DNA of 64,000 nt from the NCBI RefSeq assembly GCF_900108515.1, contig NZ_FNWW01000005.1, positions 1-64,000 on the forward strand. Reading direction: 5' to 3'. The stretch is from Halobacillus karajensis. Its GTDB lineage: Bacteria > Bacillota > Bacilli > Bacillales > Halobacillaceae. Both the position numbers and the translations under genes were made by a program. Below, in pieces: positions 26,282 through 34,386 of this stretch. The notes beneath the pieces were generated by a model that did not search any database, was not told the DNA's origin, and saw only the letters and a program-made list of their open reading frames with translations. The first letter of the stretch is position 1. Each line of letters begins with the position of its first letter.

Positions 26282-26347
26282 ACTGAGCTTCACTGAGACG
26301 AACTGAGGAGAACTGAGCTCACTGAGTAGTACTCATCGCCTCTCAGT
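26282..26347. repeat. Phased ACTGAG array with a mirrored copy
   Basis: ACTGAG begins at 26282, 26292, 26302, 26312 and 26321, one copy per 9-10 bases, that is per DNA turn. CTCAGT, its reverse complement, lies at 26342-26347. CACTGAG (26320-26326) and CTCAGTG (26342-26348) could form a hairpin. It ends 71 bases before the amidohydrolase start. Confidence 0.7.
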
Positions 26348-26418
26348 GGATTTGGAGGCTTTAACTGTTTGGTGGTAGGTTTGTTTTATGCGTAAACAGC
26401 CAACAAGGAGGACTAGAT

Positions 26419-27486
26419 ATGCCTAAACAAATTCCACTCGTCGATACAGATATTCATGAGCGTGTTCAATATCAGGAACTTCTCGAGTATTTGGACGAAC
26501 CCTTCAAACATTACATTCAAAATTGTCATTGGATTCAAGAGAAACATATGCCATATACTCAACCTTCCGTAGCAGGAGTTGATCGAGCGGATGCCGTCAT
26601 ACCGGACGGCAGACCAGCTGGATCTGATCTGGCCTTCATGCAGGAACAACTTTTAGATGATATCGGTCATGAGTTCGGTATTTTAACGGGAGCGTTGGAC
26701 CCATCTCCTTCATCCATGCACGGATGGCACGAGATGGCAGTGGCTTTAGCGTCTGCCTACAACGACTGGCAGATTGATAAATGGTTAGACAAAGACGAAC
26801 GGTTATATGGTTCCGTCCACGTGGCTGCCCAGGACCGTGACGAAGCGGTAAAAGAGATTGAAAGAGTAGGGACACATCCGAAGATGGTCCAGGTACTACT
26901 CCCAATTGATGACATCATGTGGGGCGATCCTTACTATCATCCCATTTTTGAAGCGGCTGAGAAGCACAACTTGATGATCGGCATGCACCACAATGAACCA
27001 CCTGTTTATTACGGAAAATGGCCAAGGTATTTTATCGAATGGCATACGTTAATCCCTACAGCTCATATGAAACAAGTCACCAATATGATTTTTAACGGCG
27101 TGTTCGAAAAGTTCCCGAACCTCGGAATGATTATGATTGAAGGCGGGTTTACATTCATCCCTCATATGATGTGGAAAATGGATCAACAGTATAGGGACTT
27201 ACGTCATGAAGTTCCATGGTTGAAGAGAAAGCCAAGTGATGTGATGAAGGAGCATGTGCGATTCTGCACACAACCATCAGAAGAATTAAATAAAAAAGAT
27301 TTTATGTCACTTATTGAGCAAATGGGTACAGACGAAATGATTTGTTTTGCCACGGACTATCCTCACTGGGATTACGATTCCCCACACCGGGCTTTACCAA
27401 ATTTGGACCCTAAGCTTAAAAAGAAGATTTACTTCGAGAATGCTAAGAACTTTTATCCTAAAATTCCGGACACAAAGGAGAGATAA
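26419..27486 (+). CDS. Amidohydrolase-family (Amidohydro_2) metal-dependent enzyme
   Basis: A 355-residue TIM-barrel enzyme of the Amidohydro_2 family, which holds decarboxylases and hydrolases of small acids. The start VDTDIHERV gives only one of the usual two early histidines (D-x-H rather than H-x-H). Later motifs are IGMHHNEPP, GMIMIEGGFTFIPHMMW and FATDYPHWDYD, the last typical of this family. GGAGGACT precedes ATG. It is the first gene of an operon with a Rieske ferredoxin, a reductase, a two-gene transporter and an aldehyde dehydrogenase. The substrate is not known; the setting suggests breakdown of a carbon or nitrogen compound. Confidence 0.8.
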   Translation: MPKQIPLVDTDIHERVQYQELLEYLDEPFKHYIQNCHWIQEKHMPYTQPSVAGVDRADAVIPDGRPAGSDLAFMQEQLLDDIGHEFGILTGALDPSPSSMHGWHEMAVALASAYNDWQIDKWLDKDERLYGSVHVAAQDRDEAVKEIERVGTHPKMVQVLLPIDDIMWGDPYYHPIFEAAEKHNLMIGMHHNEPPVYYGKWPRYFIEWHTLIPTAHMKQVTNMIFNGVFEKFPNLGMIMIEGGFTFIPHMMWKMDQQYRDLRHEVPWLKRKPSDVMKEHVRFCTQPSEELNKKDFMSLIEQMGTDEMICFATDYPHWDYDSPHRALPNLDPKLKKKIYFENAKNFYPKIPDTKER

Positions 27487-27487
27487 C

Positions 27488-27847
27488 ATGAAGGAACAAG
27501 TGGTTTGTAAGACAACGGATATCCAGCCAGGTGAAATGATGGAATCCTATTTTGGAAAACAAAATGTCTTAATCTGCCGTACCCCGGATGGTGAGTTTTA
27601 CGCCTTCATGAATCAATGCAACCATCAAGGGGCTCCTCTTCATAGGGGCATGATTTGTGGAGCGACCACAGATCAAAGTGAACCCGGGGAATATCATTAC
27701 TGCCATAAAGGCGAAATTCTCCGCTGTCCTTGGCATGGGAGAGAATTTGATATTAAAAATGAAGGAAGAATGCTGGCTAATCCAGACAAAAAAATCCCAA
27801 GTTTTAACATCCGTATTGAAGATGAAAAAGTCATCGTGTATAAATAA
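27488..27847 (+). CDS. Rieske [2Fe-2S] ferredoxin
   Basis: A 119-residue soluble electron carrier. The first cluster half is CNHQGAPLH and the second is CPWHGREFD, so two Cys and two His are present. The gap between them is longer than in most ferredoxins and includes a second pair of cysteines (MIC and YHYC). Such proteins pass electrons to Rieske oxygenases. It starts one base after the amidohydrolase stop codon and is followed by a flavin reductase, so the two should form an electron chain. No oxygenase gene lies in the operon. Confidence 0.9.
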   Translation: MKEQVVCKTTDIQPGEMMESYFGKQNVLICRTPDGEFYAFMNQCNHQGAPLHRGMICGATTDQSEPGEYHYCHKGEILRCPWHGREFDIKNEGRMLANPDKKIPSFNIRIEDEKVIVYK

Positions 27848-27870
27848 TTCCCAAAAAGAAGGTGATGAAC

Positions 27871-28878
27871 ATGAATATGAACCAAACGGAAAATATATCT
27901 GACGTCATTATTATTGGCGGAGGTCCTACTGGCTTATTTGCGGCTTTCTACGGTGGAATGCGGGAAATGTCAGTGAAAGTGATCGACAGCTTACCTCAGC
28001 CGGGCGGCCAATTGAGGGCTCTATACCCTGAAAAATATATTTACGATGTGGCTGGATCACCGAAAATCTTAGCTAAAGATCTAGTGCATCAGCTGGAAGA
28101 ACAAGCCAATCAATTTGATCCAGAAATGTGCTTGGAAGAAAATGTTCAGAATGTAGAAAAACTTGAAGAGCATCTCTTTAAAGTAACAACAACAAAAGCC
28201 ATCCACTATACGAAAACCGTTTTAATTACGAGTGGCGCAGGGGCCTTTCAGCCACGACGCCTCAAGCATGAATTGGCTGATAAGTATGAAGGGAAAAATC
28301 TTTTTTATTCCATTACGGACCTGCAAGCCCATAAAGGGCAGCGTGTATGTATTTCTGGTGGCGGAGATTCTGCCGTTGATTGGGCGCTCATGCTTTCAGA
28401 AATTGCAGAGGAAACCACGCTTGTCCATCGGAGAAATCAATTTAGAGCCCATGAACATAGTATCAATCAATTAAAAGAGACAAATGTAAAAATCAAAACC
28501 CCGATGGCCATCGATGATCTCGTTGGTACAGAAAATCAGATTCAATCCGTGGTGTTAAAAGAAACCAAGGGGGATAAATCTGAAAACTTAGAAGTCGATG
28601 CCCTGATTGTGAACCATGGATTTCTCTCAAGCTTGGGGGCAATTAAAGAGTGGGGACTGGAGATTGAGAAGAATTCAATCGTTGTCAATCAGAAAATGGA
28701 AACAAACATTCCAGGAATCTATGCAGCCGGTGATATTACCACCTATGACGGGAAAGTAAAGCTGATTGCAACTGGTTTTGGTGAAGCGCCAACCGCTATT
28801 AGTCAGGCGAAACATTATATTGATCCTCACACAAGGGTACAGCCTCCGCATAGTACAAGAGTGTTAGGCGGGGCATAA
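27871..28878 (+). CDS. Ferredoxin--NAD(P)H reductase (YumC-like)
   Basis: FAD protein of the thioredoxin-reductase fold, 335 residues. It has the FAD site IIGGGPTGLFAAFYGG, the NADPH site CISGGGDSAVDWAL, the FAD-closing GIYAAGDITTY and no redox CxxC, which fits the YumC type of ferredoxin reductase. The ATG at 27871 has AGAAGGTG 6 bases before. It most likely reduces the Rieske ferredoxin encoded just before it. Confidence 0.9.
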   Translation: MNMNQTENISDVIIIGGGPTGLFAAFYGGMREMSVKVIDSLPQPGGQLRALYPEKYIYDVAGSPKILAKDLVHQLEEQANQFDPEMCLEENVQNVEKLEEHLFKVTTTKAIHYTKTVLITSGAGAFQPRRLKHELADKYEGKNLFYSITDLQAHKGQRVCISGGGDSAVDWALMLSEIAEETTLVHRRNQFRAHEHSINQLKETNVKIKTPMAIDDLVGTENQIQSVVLKETKGDKSENLEVDALIVNHGFLSSLGAIKEWGLEIEKNSIVVNQKMETNIPGIYAAGDITTYDGKVKLIATGFGEAPTAISQAKHYIDPHTRVQPPHSTRVLGGA

Positions 28879-28882
28879 TCCT

Positions 28883-29467
28883 TTGTTATTACAAGCCAAA
28901 CGGGCCGACCTGTTCGATAATTATCTAAGTGTTTTATTTGATCTATTTCTTACGTTTATGAAAATCAGCCCCCTCACTTTTGGTGGAGGGATTGCAATCA
29001 TCCCTCATATTGAAAGTGAAATAGTCAGCAAAAAAAAGTGGTTCTCAAAGGAAGATGTGCCCGAGGTTATAGCAATTGCTCAATCTGCTCCAGGTTCGAT
29101 CGCTATCAACTCTGCCATTTATATCGGTTACATGGTTCGAGGGCTAGGCGGCGCCCTTGCCGCAATGGCGGGCATGCTGGTTCCCTCTGCTCTTATCATC
29201 TTTGGGTTAACTTATCTGTTCTTAACCTATCAGGATTTATCCTTTATTCAGAATGCCTTCAAAGGGATCCGCCCTGCTATTATCGGTCTTATTTTATTTG
29301 CTTCTTTTAAAATCGGCAAAAGTGCGGTAAACGATCGCTTCACCCTGTTCTTATTCATCATCGCAGCGGTCTTGCTGTTCTGTTTCCACCTATCTCCTGT
29401 GTTTCTGATTATCGGAGGGGCTATAACAGGGTGGTTCTATCATGCTTGGGTTCGTAAAGGGAGCTGA
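28883..29467 (+). CDS. ChrA-type (CHR) transporter, first half
   Basis: A 194-residue membrane protein of the chromate-ion-transporter family, short form. The motif KISPLTFGGGIAIIPHIESE and the APGSIAINSAIYIGY repeat are characteristic. About five membrane segments are seen. It starts at TTG with GGCGGGG upstream. Short CHR proteins work in pairs encoded side by side, as here. The family is named for chromate efflux, but the place in a catabolic operon suggests another anion; this is inferred. Confidence 0.88.
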   Translation: MLLQAKRADLFDNYLSVLFDLFLTFMKISPLTFGGGIAIIPHIESEIVSKKKWFSKEDVPEVIAIAQSAPGSIAINSAIYIGYMVRGLGGALAAMAGMLVPSALIIFGLTYLFLTYQDLSFIQNAFKGIRPAIIGLILFASFKIGKSAVNDRFTLFLFIIAAVLLFCFHLSPVFLIIGGAITGWFYHAWVRKGS

Positions 29468-29471
29468 ATTT

Positions 29472-30005
29472 ATGCTCTTGTTCCAACTCTTTATTGAATT
29501 TTTTATGATTGGTTTGTTTGGGTTTGGCGGAGGATATGCCATGATTCCATTAATCGAACAAGCTGTACGTCAACATGACTGGATGTCCCACCAACAATTC
29601 ACTGATATCATTGCCATTGCAGGATCAGCCCCTGGACCAATCGCCACAAATTCTGCGATATTTATAGGCTATCAAACAGCGGGAGTTGGGGGAGCCATTA
29701 TAGCAGCAGGCAGCAATTTACTGCCTTCCTTGCTCATTGTGATCCTGCTCATCCAACTCATTGCCCGTCATGCGCATACTCAAGGGTTGAGTTATAGTTT
29801 ATATGGGGTTCACCCAGTGGTAACGGCGTTAATTTTTTATGCAGGAATTCGAATGGGGATTCAGAATGATCTTTTTTCAAAATCAGCAGATTATCCTCAA
29901 TATTTGATCATGTCTTTTGCGGTTATCCTGCTGTTCAAAAAAGTGTCGCCTGTTTGGGTGATCGGTCTTTCAGGCATCTTGGGCATTGTCATTTATGGCT
30001 TTTAA
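29472..30005 (+). CDS. ChrA-type (CHR) transporter, second half
   Basis: A 177-residue partner of the preceding protein, with GLFGFGGGYAMIPLIEQAV and APGPIATNSAIFIGY in the same places. The start at 29472 has AAAGGGAG 8 bases upstream; an ATG at 29442 lies inside the previous gene and has no site. The aldehyde dehydrogenase begins 15 bases after it, so all share one transcript. Confidence 0.88.
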   Translation: MLLFQLFIEFFMIGLFGFGGGYAMIPLIEQAVRQHDWMSHQQFTDIIAIAGSAPGPIATNSAIFIGYQTAGVGGAIIAAGSNLLPSLLIVILLIQLIARHAHTQGLSYSLYGVHPVVTALIFYAGIRMGIQNDLFSKSADYPQYLIMSFAVILLFKKVSPVWVIGLSGILGIVIYGF

Positions 30006-30020
30006 AGGAGGAGAAACAGA

Positions 30021-31490
30021 ATGATAAAGAAAAATATGTACATTAACGGAGAATGGGTACCGGCAGAGAATGGTACCACTCGTACGATAATCAATCCCTT
30101 CAACCAGGAACCAATAGCAGAGGTTGCTGAAGGGGATGAAACAGATACTCAAGCGGCTATCCATGCAGCCAGATCAGCTTTTGATCAGGGGAAATGGCGT
30201 CACACCCCTGCAATGGAACGAGGCAAGCTTGTGCTGAAAATTGCTGAATTGATTGAACGTGATCAACGTGAGTTAGCGGAGCTTGAAACATTGGATTCAG
30301 GTAAAACCTTAACGGAAAGCCTTGATGATATGAAGGATATTGCTGAAGTGTTCCGTTATTATGGCGGCCTTGCTGATAAAGATGGAGGGGAAATGATCGA
30401 ATCCCCGATCCCTGAATCTAAAAGTAAAGTCGTACGTGAGCCTGTAGGCGTTTGCGGGCAGATCACACCGTGGAACTATCCACTCCTACAGGCTTCCTGG
30501 AAACTGGCGCCAGCGCTAGCTGCAGGTAATACTCTTATCATTAAACCGAGCGAAATCACTCCTTTGACCACCATTAAAGTGATGGAACTGATTGAAGAAG
30601 CAGGTGTACCTAAAGGTGTGGCAAACTTGGTTTTAGGTTCCGGGCCAAAAACAGGTCAGCTGCTTGCTGAGAGCCATTCCGTTGACCTTATTTCCTTTAC
30701 TGGCGGAATTGAAACGGGACGCAAAATTATGACCGCCGCTTCAGGAAACTTTAAGAAAATCGCGCTTGAACTCGGCGGAAAAAACCCGAATGTTGTCTTT
30801 GATGATGCAGACTTTGATACAGCTGTAGACCAGGCATTAAACGGTATTTTCTTTCACGCTGGTCAAGTATGCTCAGCGGGTGCTCGACTTCTCGTTCAAG
30901 AGTCGATTCACGATGAATTCATTGAGGCTTTGGTGGAGCGCACGAAGCAAATCAATCTTGGCAATGGATTCAATGACTCTACTCAATCCGGGCCTCTTAT
31001 CTCCAAAGAACACCGTGATAAGGTGGAAAACTATGTACAAGTCGGCTTACAAGAAGGAGCGAAGCTTGTCGCAGGTGGCAAACGGCCGGAAACGAAAGAA
31101 CTGCAGGATGGCTTCTTTTTTGAGCCGACGATTTTTACGGAATGTGAAACCTCCATGCGGATTGTTCAAGAAGAAACGTTTGGCCCATTATTAACGGTTG
31201 AACGTTTCAGCACCGAAGAACAAGCGGTCGAATTAGCGAATGACTCTAAATATGGACTAGCTGGAGCTGTTTGGACAACCGATATAAGGAAAGCAGAGCG
31301 TGTAGCCGGCGAACTACGGATGGGGACCGTATGGATCAACGACTTCCATCCTTATTTTGCCCAAGCACCATGGGGCGGCTATAAAGCTTCTGGCATCGGT
31401 CGTGAGCTTGGAAAGCAGGGACTTGAAGAATATACCGAAGTAAAGCATGTATATGAAAACACCAACCCCTCTCCTCTTCATTGGTTTTAA
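30021..31490 (+). CDS. Betaine-aldehyde-dehydrogenase-like enzyme (GbsA-like)
   Basis: NAD(P)-dependent aldehyde dehydrogenase, 489 residues. It has GQITPWNYPLLQASWK, the glutamate in LELGGKNPNVVF, the catalytic cysteine in HAGQVCSAGARLLV and the ending YTEVKHVYENTNPSPLHWF. The sequence follows B. subtilis GbsA closely from memory, which makes glycine betaine from betaine aldehyde. However, no gbsB (choline dehydrogenase) or gbsR regulator is present; its operon partners are an amidohydrolase, a ferredoxin system and CHR transporters. So the aldehyde may come from a different compound. AAAGGAGGAG precedes ATG. Confidence 0.88.
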   Translation: MIKKNMYINGEWVPAENGTTRTIINPFNQEPIAEVAEGDETDTQAAIHAARSAFDQGKWRHTPAMERGKLVLKIAELIERDQRELAELETLDSGKTLTESLDDMKDIAEVFRYYGGLADKDGGEMIESPIPESKSKVVREPVGVCGQITPWNYPLLQASWKLAPALAAGNTLIIKPSEITPLTTIKVMELIEEAGVPKGVANLVLGSGPKTGQLLAESHSVDLISFTGGIETGRKIMTAASGNFKKIALELGGKNPNVVFDDADFDTAVDQALNGIFFHAGQVCSAGARLLVQESIHDEFIEALVERTKQINLGNGFNDSTQSGPLISKEHRDKVENYVQVGLQEGAKLVAGGKRPETKELQDGFFFEPTIFTECETSMRIVQEETFGPLLTVERFSTEEQAVELANDSKYGLAGAVWTTDIRKAERVAGELRMGTVWINDFHPYFAQAPWGGYKASGIGRELGKQGLEEYTEVKHVYENTNPSPLHWF

Positions 31491-31552
31491 AATCACACCC
31501 CTTATATAGAAACGTTTGAATGGTTAAGAAACAGTATACAAAGTTCTAAAGG

Positions 31553-31590
31553 TAGATCTCCCTTTTGTTTTAGGAAGGGAGGTCTATTTT
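31553..31590 (+). terminator. Terminator of the amidohydrolase-to-aldehyde-dehydrogenase operon
   Basis: TAGATCTCCCTT pairs with AAGGGAGGTCTA (G-T allowed) around an 11-base loop, followed by TTTTG. Confidence 0.75.
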
Positions 31591-31702
31591 GTTATCTCTT
31601 CCTATGCACACGTTCAGGGTAAGAGGATTTCTCAAGTACTCTTGTTGCTGCAATAGGAAAAGGATAGAATGTGCATAGTAGTGACTAGAAGGAAAGCGAG
31701 TG

Positions 31703-32668
31703 ATGAATTTGAATAAAATTGGTGTCTTAACGAGTGGGGAAGATGCACCAGGAATGAATGCGGCTATACGTTCAGTCGTTAGGTCAGGTCTATATTATGG
31801 AATAGAAATGGTTGGAATCAAGTATGGTTTCCAAGGCATTTTAGATGAAACAATGGGGGATATGAAGGCAGCATCTGTAGGCTCGATTATTCAGCGAGGA
31901 GGAACCATCCTTCAATCATATAAAAGTGAAGAGATTACTACCAATCATGGGCAGCAGAAAGCCATTGAAATATTGAAAAAGCATGGAATTGACGGCCTTG
32001 TGGTTATTGGAGGAAGAGATGCTTTAAAAGTTGCCGCCTCATTAGCCGAAAAAAACTACCCTTGTATCGGAATTCCAGCCACCATTGATAATGATATTCC
32101 ATTTGTAGAAGAGGCGATTGGTTTTGATACAGCTCTCAACACAATCATAGAATATGTAGATCGTATCCGTGATACGGCCTCTTCGCATGAGAAATCCTCG
32201 ATTATTGAAGTGATGGGAAGAGATACAGGGAACCTTGCATTATGGGCCGGGCTCGCCGGCGGAGCGGAAAATATTCTAATACCAGAAAAGCAAGAAGACG
32301 TAGAAGGAATTGTGGAAAAGATTAAAAACGGAAACCCTAGAGACAAAAGGTACAGTATTATCATCGTTGCAGAAGGATGTGTGAGTGGAATCGATCTCAA
32401 TACCAAGCTTAAAGAGGAAGCAGGTATAGAATCGCGGGTCACTGTGCTGGGCCATACGCAGCGGGGTGGTGCCCCTACCGGTAGAGATCGAGTTTTGGCT
32501 AGTCGTTTAGGAGGATATGCCGTTGATCTATTGTTAAATAATGAATTTGGAAAATTAGCAGGGGTGGAAAATAACAAGACTGTGAGTTATCCCTTTAATG
32601 AGGTGTTTTCACAAAAACATCATATCAATGAGAGTATGTATGATTTGACTGGAAGATTGTCGATATAA
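31703..32668 (+). CDS. Phosphofructokinase paralogue with altered ATP-site motifs
   Basis: A 321-residue protein of the ATP-phosphofructokinase (PfkA) family over its whole length. The catalytic TIDNDI and fructose-6-phosphate motifs (IEVMGRDTG, RVTVLGHTQRGGAPT) are kept. Two ATP-site motifs are changed: SGGDSPG is SGEDAPG, with Glu at the place of Gly11, and GGDGS is GGRDA, losing the Asp103-Gly104 pair that holds the magnesium nucleotide. It may be inactive, regulatory or use another phosphate donor. It is monocistronic between terminators, away from pyk. AGAAGGA precedes ATG 31703; GTG 31700 is the alternative. Confidence 0.85.
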   Translation: MNLNKIGVLTSGEDAPGMNAAIRSVVRSGLYYGIEMVGIKYGFQGILDETMGDMKAASVGSIIQRGGTILQSYKSEEITTNHGQQKAIEILKKHGIDGLVVIGGRDALKVAASLAEKNYPCIGIPATIDNDIPFVEEAIGFDTALNTIIEYVDRIRDTASSHEKSSIIEVMGRDTGNLALWAGLAGGAENILIPEKQEDVEGIVEKIKNGNPRDKRYSIIIVAEGCVSGIDLNTKLKEEAGIESRVTVLGHTQRGGAPTGRDRVLASRLGGYAVDLLLNNEFGKLAGVENNKTVSYPFNEVFSQKHHINESMYDLTGRLSI

Positions 32669-32685
32669 AAGGAAAGGCTCATCAT

Positions 32686-32714
32686 AAAAAGGATCCGCAT
32701 GACTGATTCTTTTT
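32686..32714 (+). terminator. Terminator of the phosphofructokinase-like gene
   Basis: AAAAAGGATC (32686-32695) pairs with GATTCTTTTT (32705-32714), one wobble, with a 9-base loop. Confidence 0.6.
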
Positions 32715-32969
32715 TGCCCTGAAAACTACGAACTTGGTACTACCCCTGTAAAGCACAAATAGATAAGGGTGTGGAGTCAGGGACAAGCTTGCATATATAA
32801 CACTACCGTAAAAAGTTACGTGGGAGAGTAAGACACCTGCTCTGGCTAAGCACAAGTATGCTCTAAGTGACAGGTGGGTGCTGTATGGAAGAGGAAGAGA
32901 TACTTTTTTATTTATCTGCCGTTAGAAGAAATAGGGCGATATTTCTAGGAAGGTCGAGGAGGATTGCTA
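32715..32969 (+). other. Possible structured leader before the AlaX-like gene
   Basis: No gene is seen. CACCTG (32834-32839) and CAGGTG (32871-32876) can enclose about 31 bases that hold GCAC and ATGC runs, giving a folded leader. There is no T-box motif and no terminator with a T run before the gene, so control cannot be claimed. Confidence 0.35.
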
Positions 32970-34154
32970 ATGACGCGGAAACTATACTATTTAGATGCCT
33001 ATCAAATGGAATTCAAATCAAAGGTTACGAACATAGACGAGGATGATCGTGGTCCCTATATTGTGCTGGAGGAGACGGCATTTTACCCGACCGGCGGCGG
33101 GCAACCGCATGATATAGGAATATTAAATGGAATCGAAGTGATCGATGTCGAAGAAGTGGAAGGTGAAATCCGTCATTATACAAAAGAAAAATTTCCAGAT
33201 GGGATAGAAAATGTGCAGGGGACCATTGATTCAAAGCGGAGAATAGACCACATGCAGCAGCATTGCGGGCAGCATATCATCTCCGCGGTTTTCCATGACC
33301 AATTCGAGATCCTGACAACGAGTTTCCATTTAGGAAAAAACACCGTGACGATTGACCTGGATACAGAGCGTCTTACTGATGAACTTGTGCGAAGGGCGGA
33401 GGACCAAGTAAACCAGATCATTCGGGACAACGCTCCGGTGGAATCGAAGTGGATGTCTGTCGATGAGGCGTCAGATTATCCGCTTCGTAAACCGCTCGTT
33501 GTGGAAGGAGATGTTCGTCTTGTTATCATTCCGGGCATTGACTACAACGGATGCGGAGGGACACACCCACGTTTCACTGGTGAAGTGATGGCTGCCAAAT
33601 TCCTTGGGTGGACAAAGAATAAGAAGAAGGTCCGTTTGGAGTTCGTATGCGGGCATCGGGTTCTTGATAAGCTGGGGCAAAAGCACCGTGTACTAACTGA
33701 ACTGAAGCGGATCGTTCAGAAGCCAGAATCAGAACTTGTAGCAGAAATCGGCGAGTTAATCAAGTCAAATAAGGAAAGAGACAAGCAGATCGCTGATCTT
33801 GAAGAACAAGCTCTTAAATATGAAGCAAAAGACATTATTGCAAATTCGCAGGACAAGCAAGTCATTCAGTGTGTGTTTAAAGACCGCCCCATTCAGACGC
33901 TGCAGTCCCTGGGAAAAGCTATTATCGAACAAGCCGCTTATGCTTATCTTATTTTGATCAGTGAACAGGAACATCAGCTGCAGTTCGTGCTCGCTCATGG
34001 GGAAGATCTAGATCGGAATATGAATGAAGTCGCTAAAAAAACGATGCCTCTTATTGAGGGAAGAGGCGGAGGTAAACCGAATTTTGTGCAGGGAGGCGGT
34101 AAGCGGCTAATAGACGGGGCTGCTTTTGCTGAACGAGTAAAGAGTCTATTATGA
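32970..34154 (+). CDS. AlaX-type alanyl-tRNA editing protein with DHHA1 domain
   Basis: A 394-residue free-standing relative of the editing half of alanyl-tRNA synthetase, which removes wrongly loaded serine or glycine from tRNA-Ala. The N-terminal barrel has ETAFYPTGGGQPHD. The metal-binding histidines are in HMQQHCGQHIIS and the second pair in CGGTH. A coiled segment (residues 245-285) and a DHHA1 domain ending GRGGGKPNFVQGGGK follow; this is the long AlaX-L form. GAGGAGG lies 7 bases before ATG 32970. Confidence 0.92.
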   Translation: MTRKLYYLDAYQMEFKSKVTNIDEDDRGPYIVLEETAFYPTGGGQPHDIGILNGIEVIDVEEVEGEIRHYTKEKFPDGIENVQGTIDSKRRIDHMQQHCGQHIISAVFHDQFEILTTSFHLGKNTVTIDLDTERLTDELVRRAEDQVNQIIRDNAPVESKWMSVDEASDYPLRKPLVVEGDVRLVIIPGIDYNGCGGTHPRFTGEVMAAKFLGWTKNKKKVRLEFVCGHRVLDKLGQKHRVLTELKRIVQKPESELVAEIGELIKSNKERDKQIADLEEQALKYEAKDIIANSQDKQVIQCVFKDRPIQTLQSLGKAIIEQAAYAYLILISEQEHQLQFVLAHGEDLDRNMNEVAKKTMPLIEGRGGGKPNFVQGGGKRLIDGAAFAERVKSLL

Positions 34155-34211
34155 TGAATGAAACCACTATCTATTAAGTCATGTTGGCCATGATCTTCAT
34201 ATCTTAGGTTT

Positions 34212-34252
34212 AAAAACAGGGAACTTCCATAAGGGAGGTTCCTTGTTTTTTA
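34212..34252 (+). terminator. Terminator after the AlaX-like gene
   Basis: AAACAGGGAACTTCC pairs with GGAGGTTCCTTGTTT, two wobbles, then a T run. Confidence 0.8.
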
Positions 34253-34305
34253 ATCCCAAATGTTTGAATTCAAAAAAGGTAAATCCCTATGATGTACAAT
34301 GTATA

Positions 34306-34334
34306 TTCACTATCTTGTGATGAAAGCGTATACA
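34306..34334 (+). promoter_or_regulatory. Promoter with overlapping perfect cre site, galactitol operon
   Basis: A possible -35 TTCACT (34306-34311), 17 bases, then -10 TATACA (34329-34334). ATGAAAGCGTATACA (34320-34334) matches all 15 positions of the cre consensus WTGNAANCGNWNNCW and covers the -10. CcpA bound there would block transcription when glucose is present. Confidence 0.7.
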
Positions 34335-34386
34335 TATACATCCCTATGGGTGCTAAAATGAAAATGTGGAAGGGGGGACAGTCGAA

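Larger units (their letters stand above)
25889..26418. other. Long intergenic region with repeat elements
   Basis: These 530 bases carry no convincing gene. They hold a GC-richer repeat-like block (26045-26180) and a phased ACTGAG array (26282-26347), listed separately, and the ribosome site of the next operon. No riboswitch was recognised for the BCCT gene. Confidence 0.6.

Noticed and set aside
26282-26347. ACTGAG array as a CRISPR or iteron
   Set aside because: The unit is 6 bases with 4-base spacers, far too short for CRISPR, and there are no cas, rep or AT-rich origin features.
32820-32880. T-box leader before the AlaX-like gene
   Set aside because: No T-box core (AGGGTGGNACCGCG-like) and no terminator is present.
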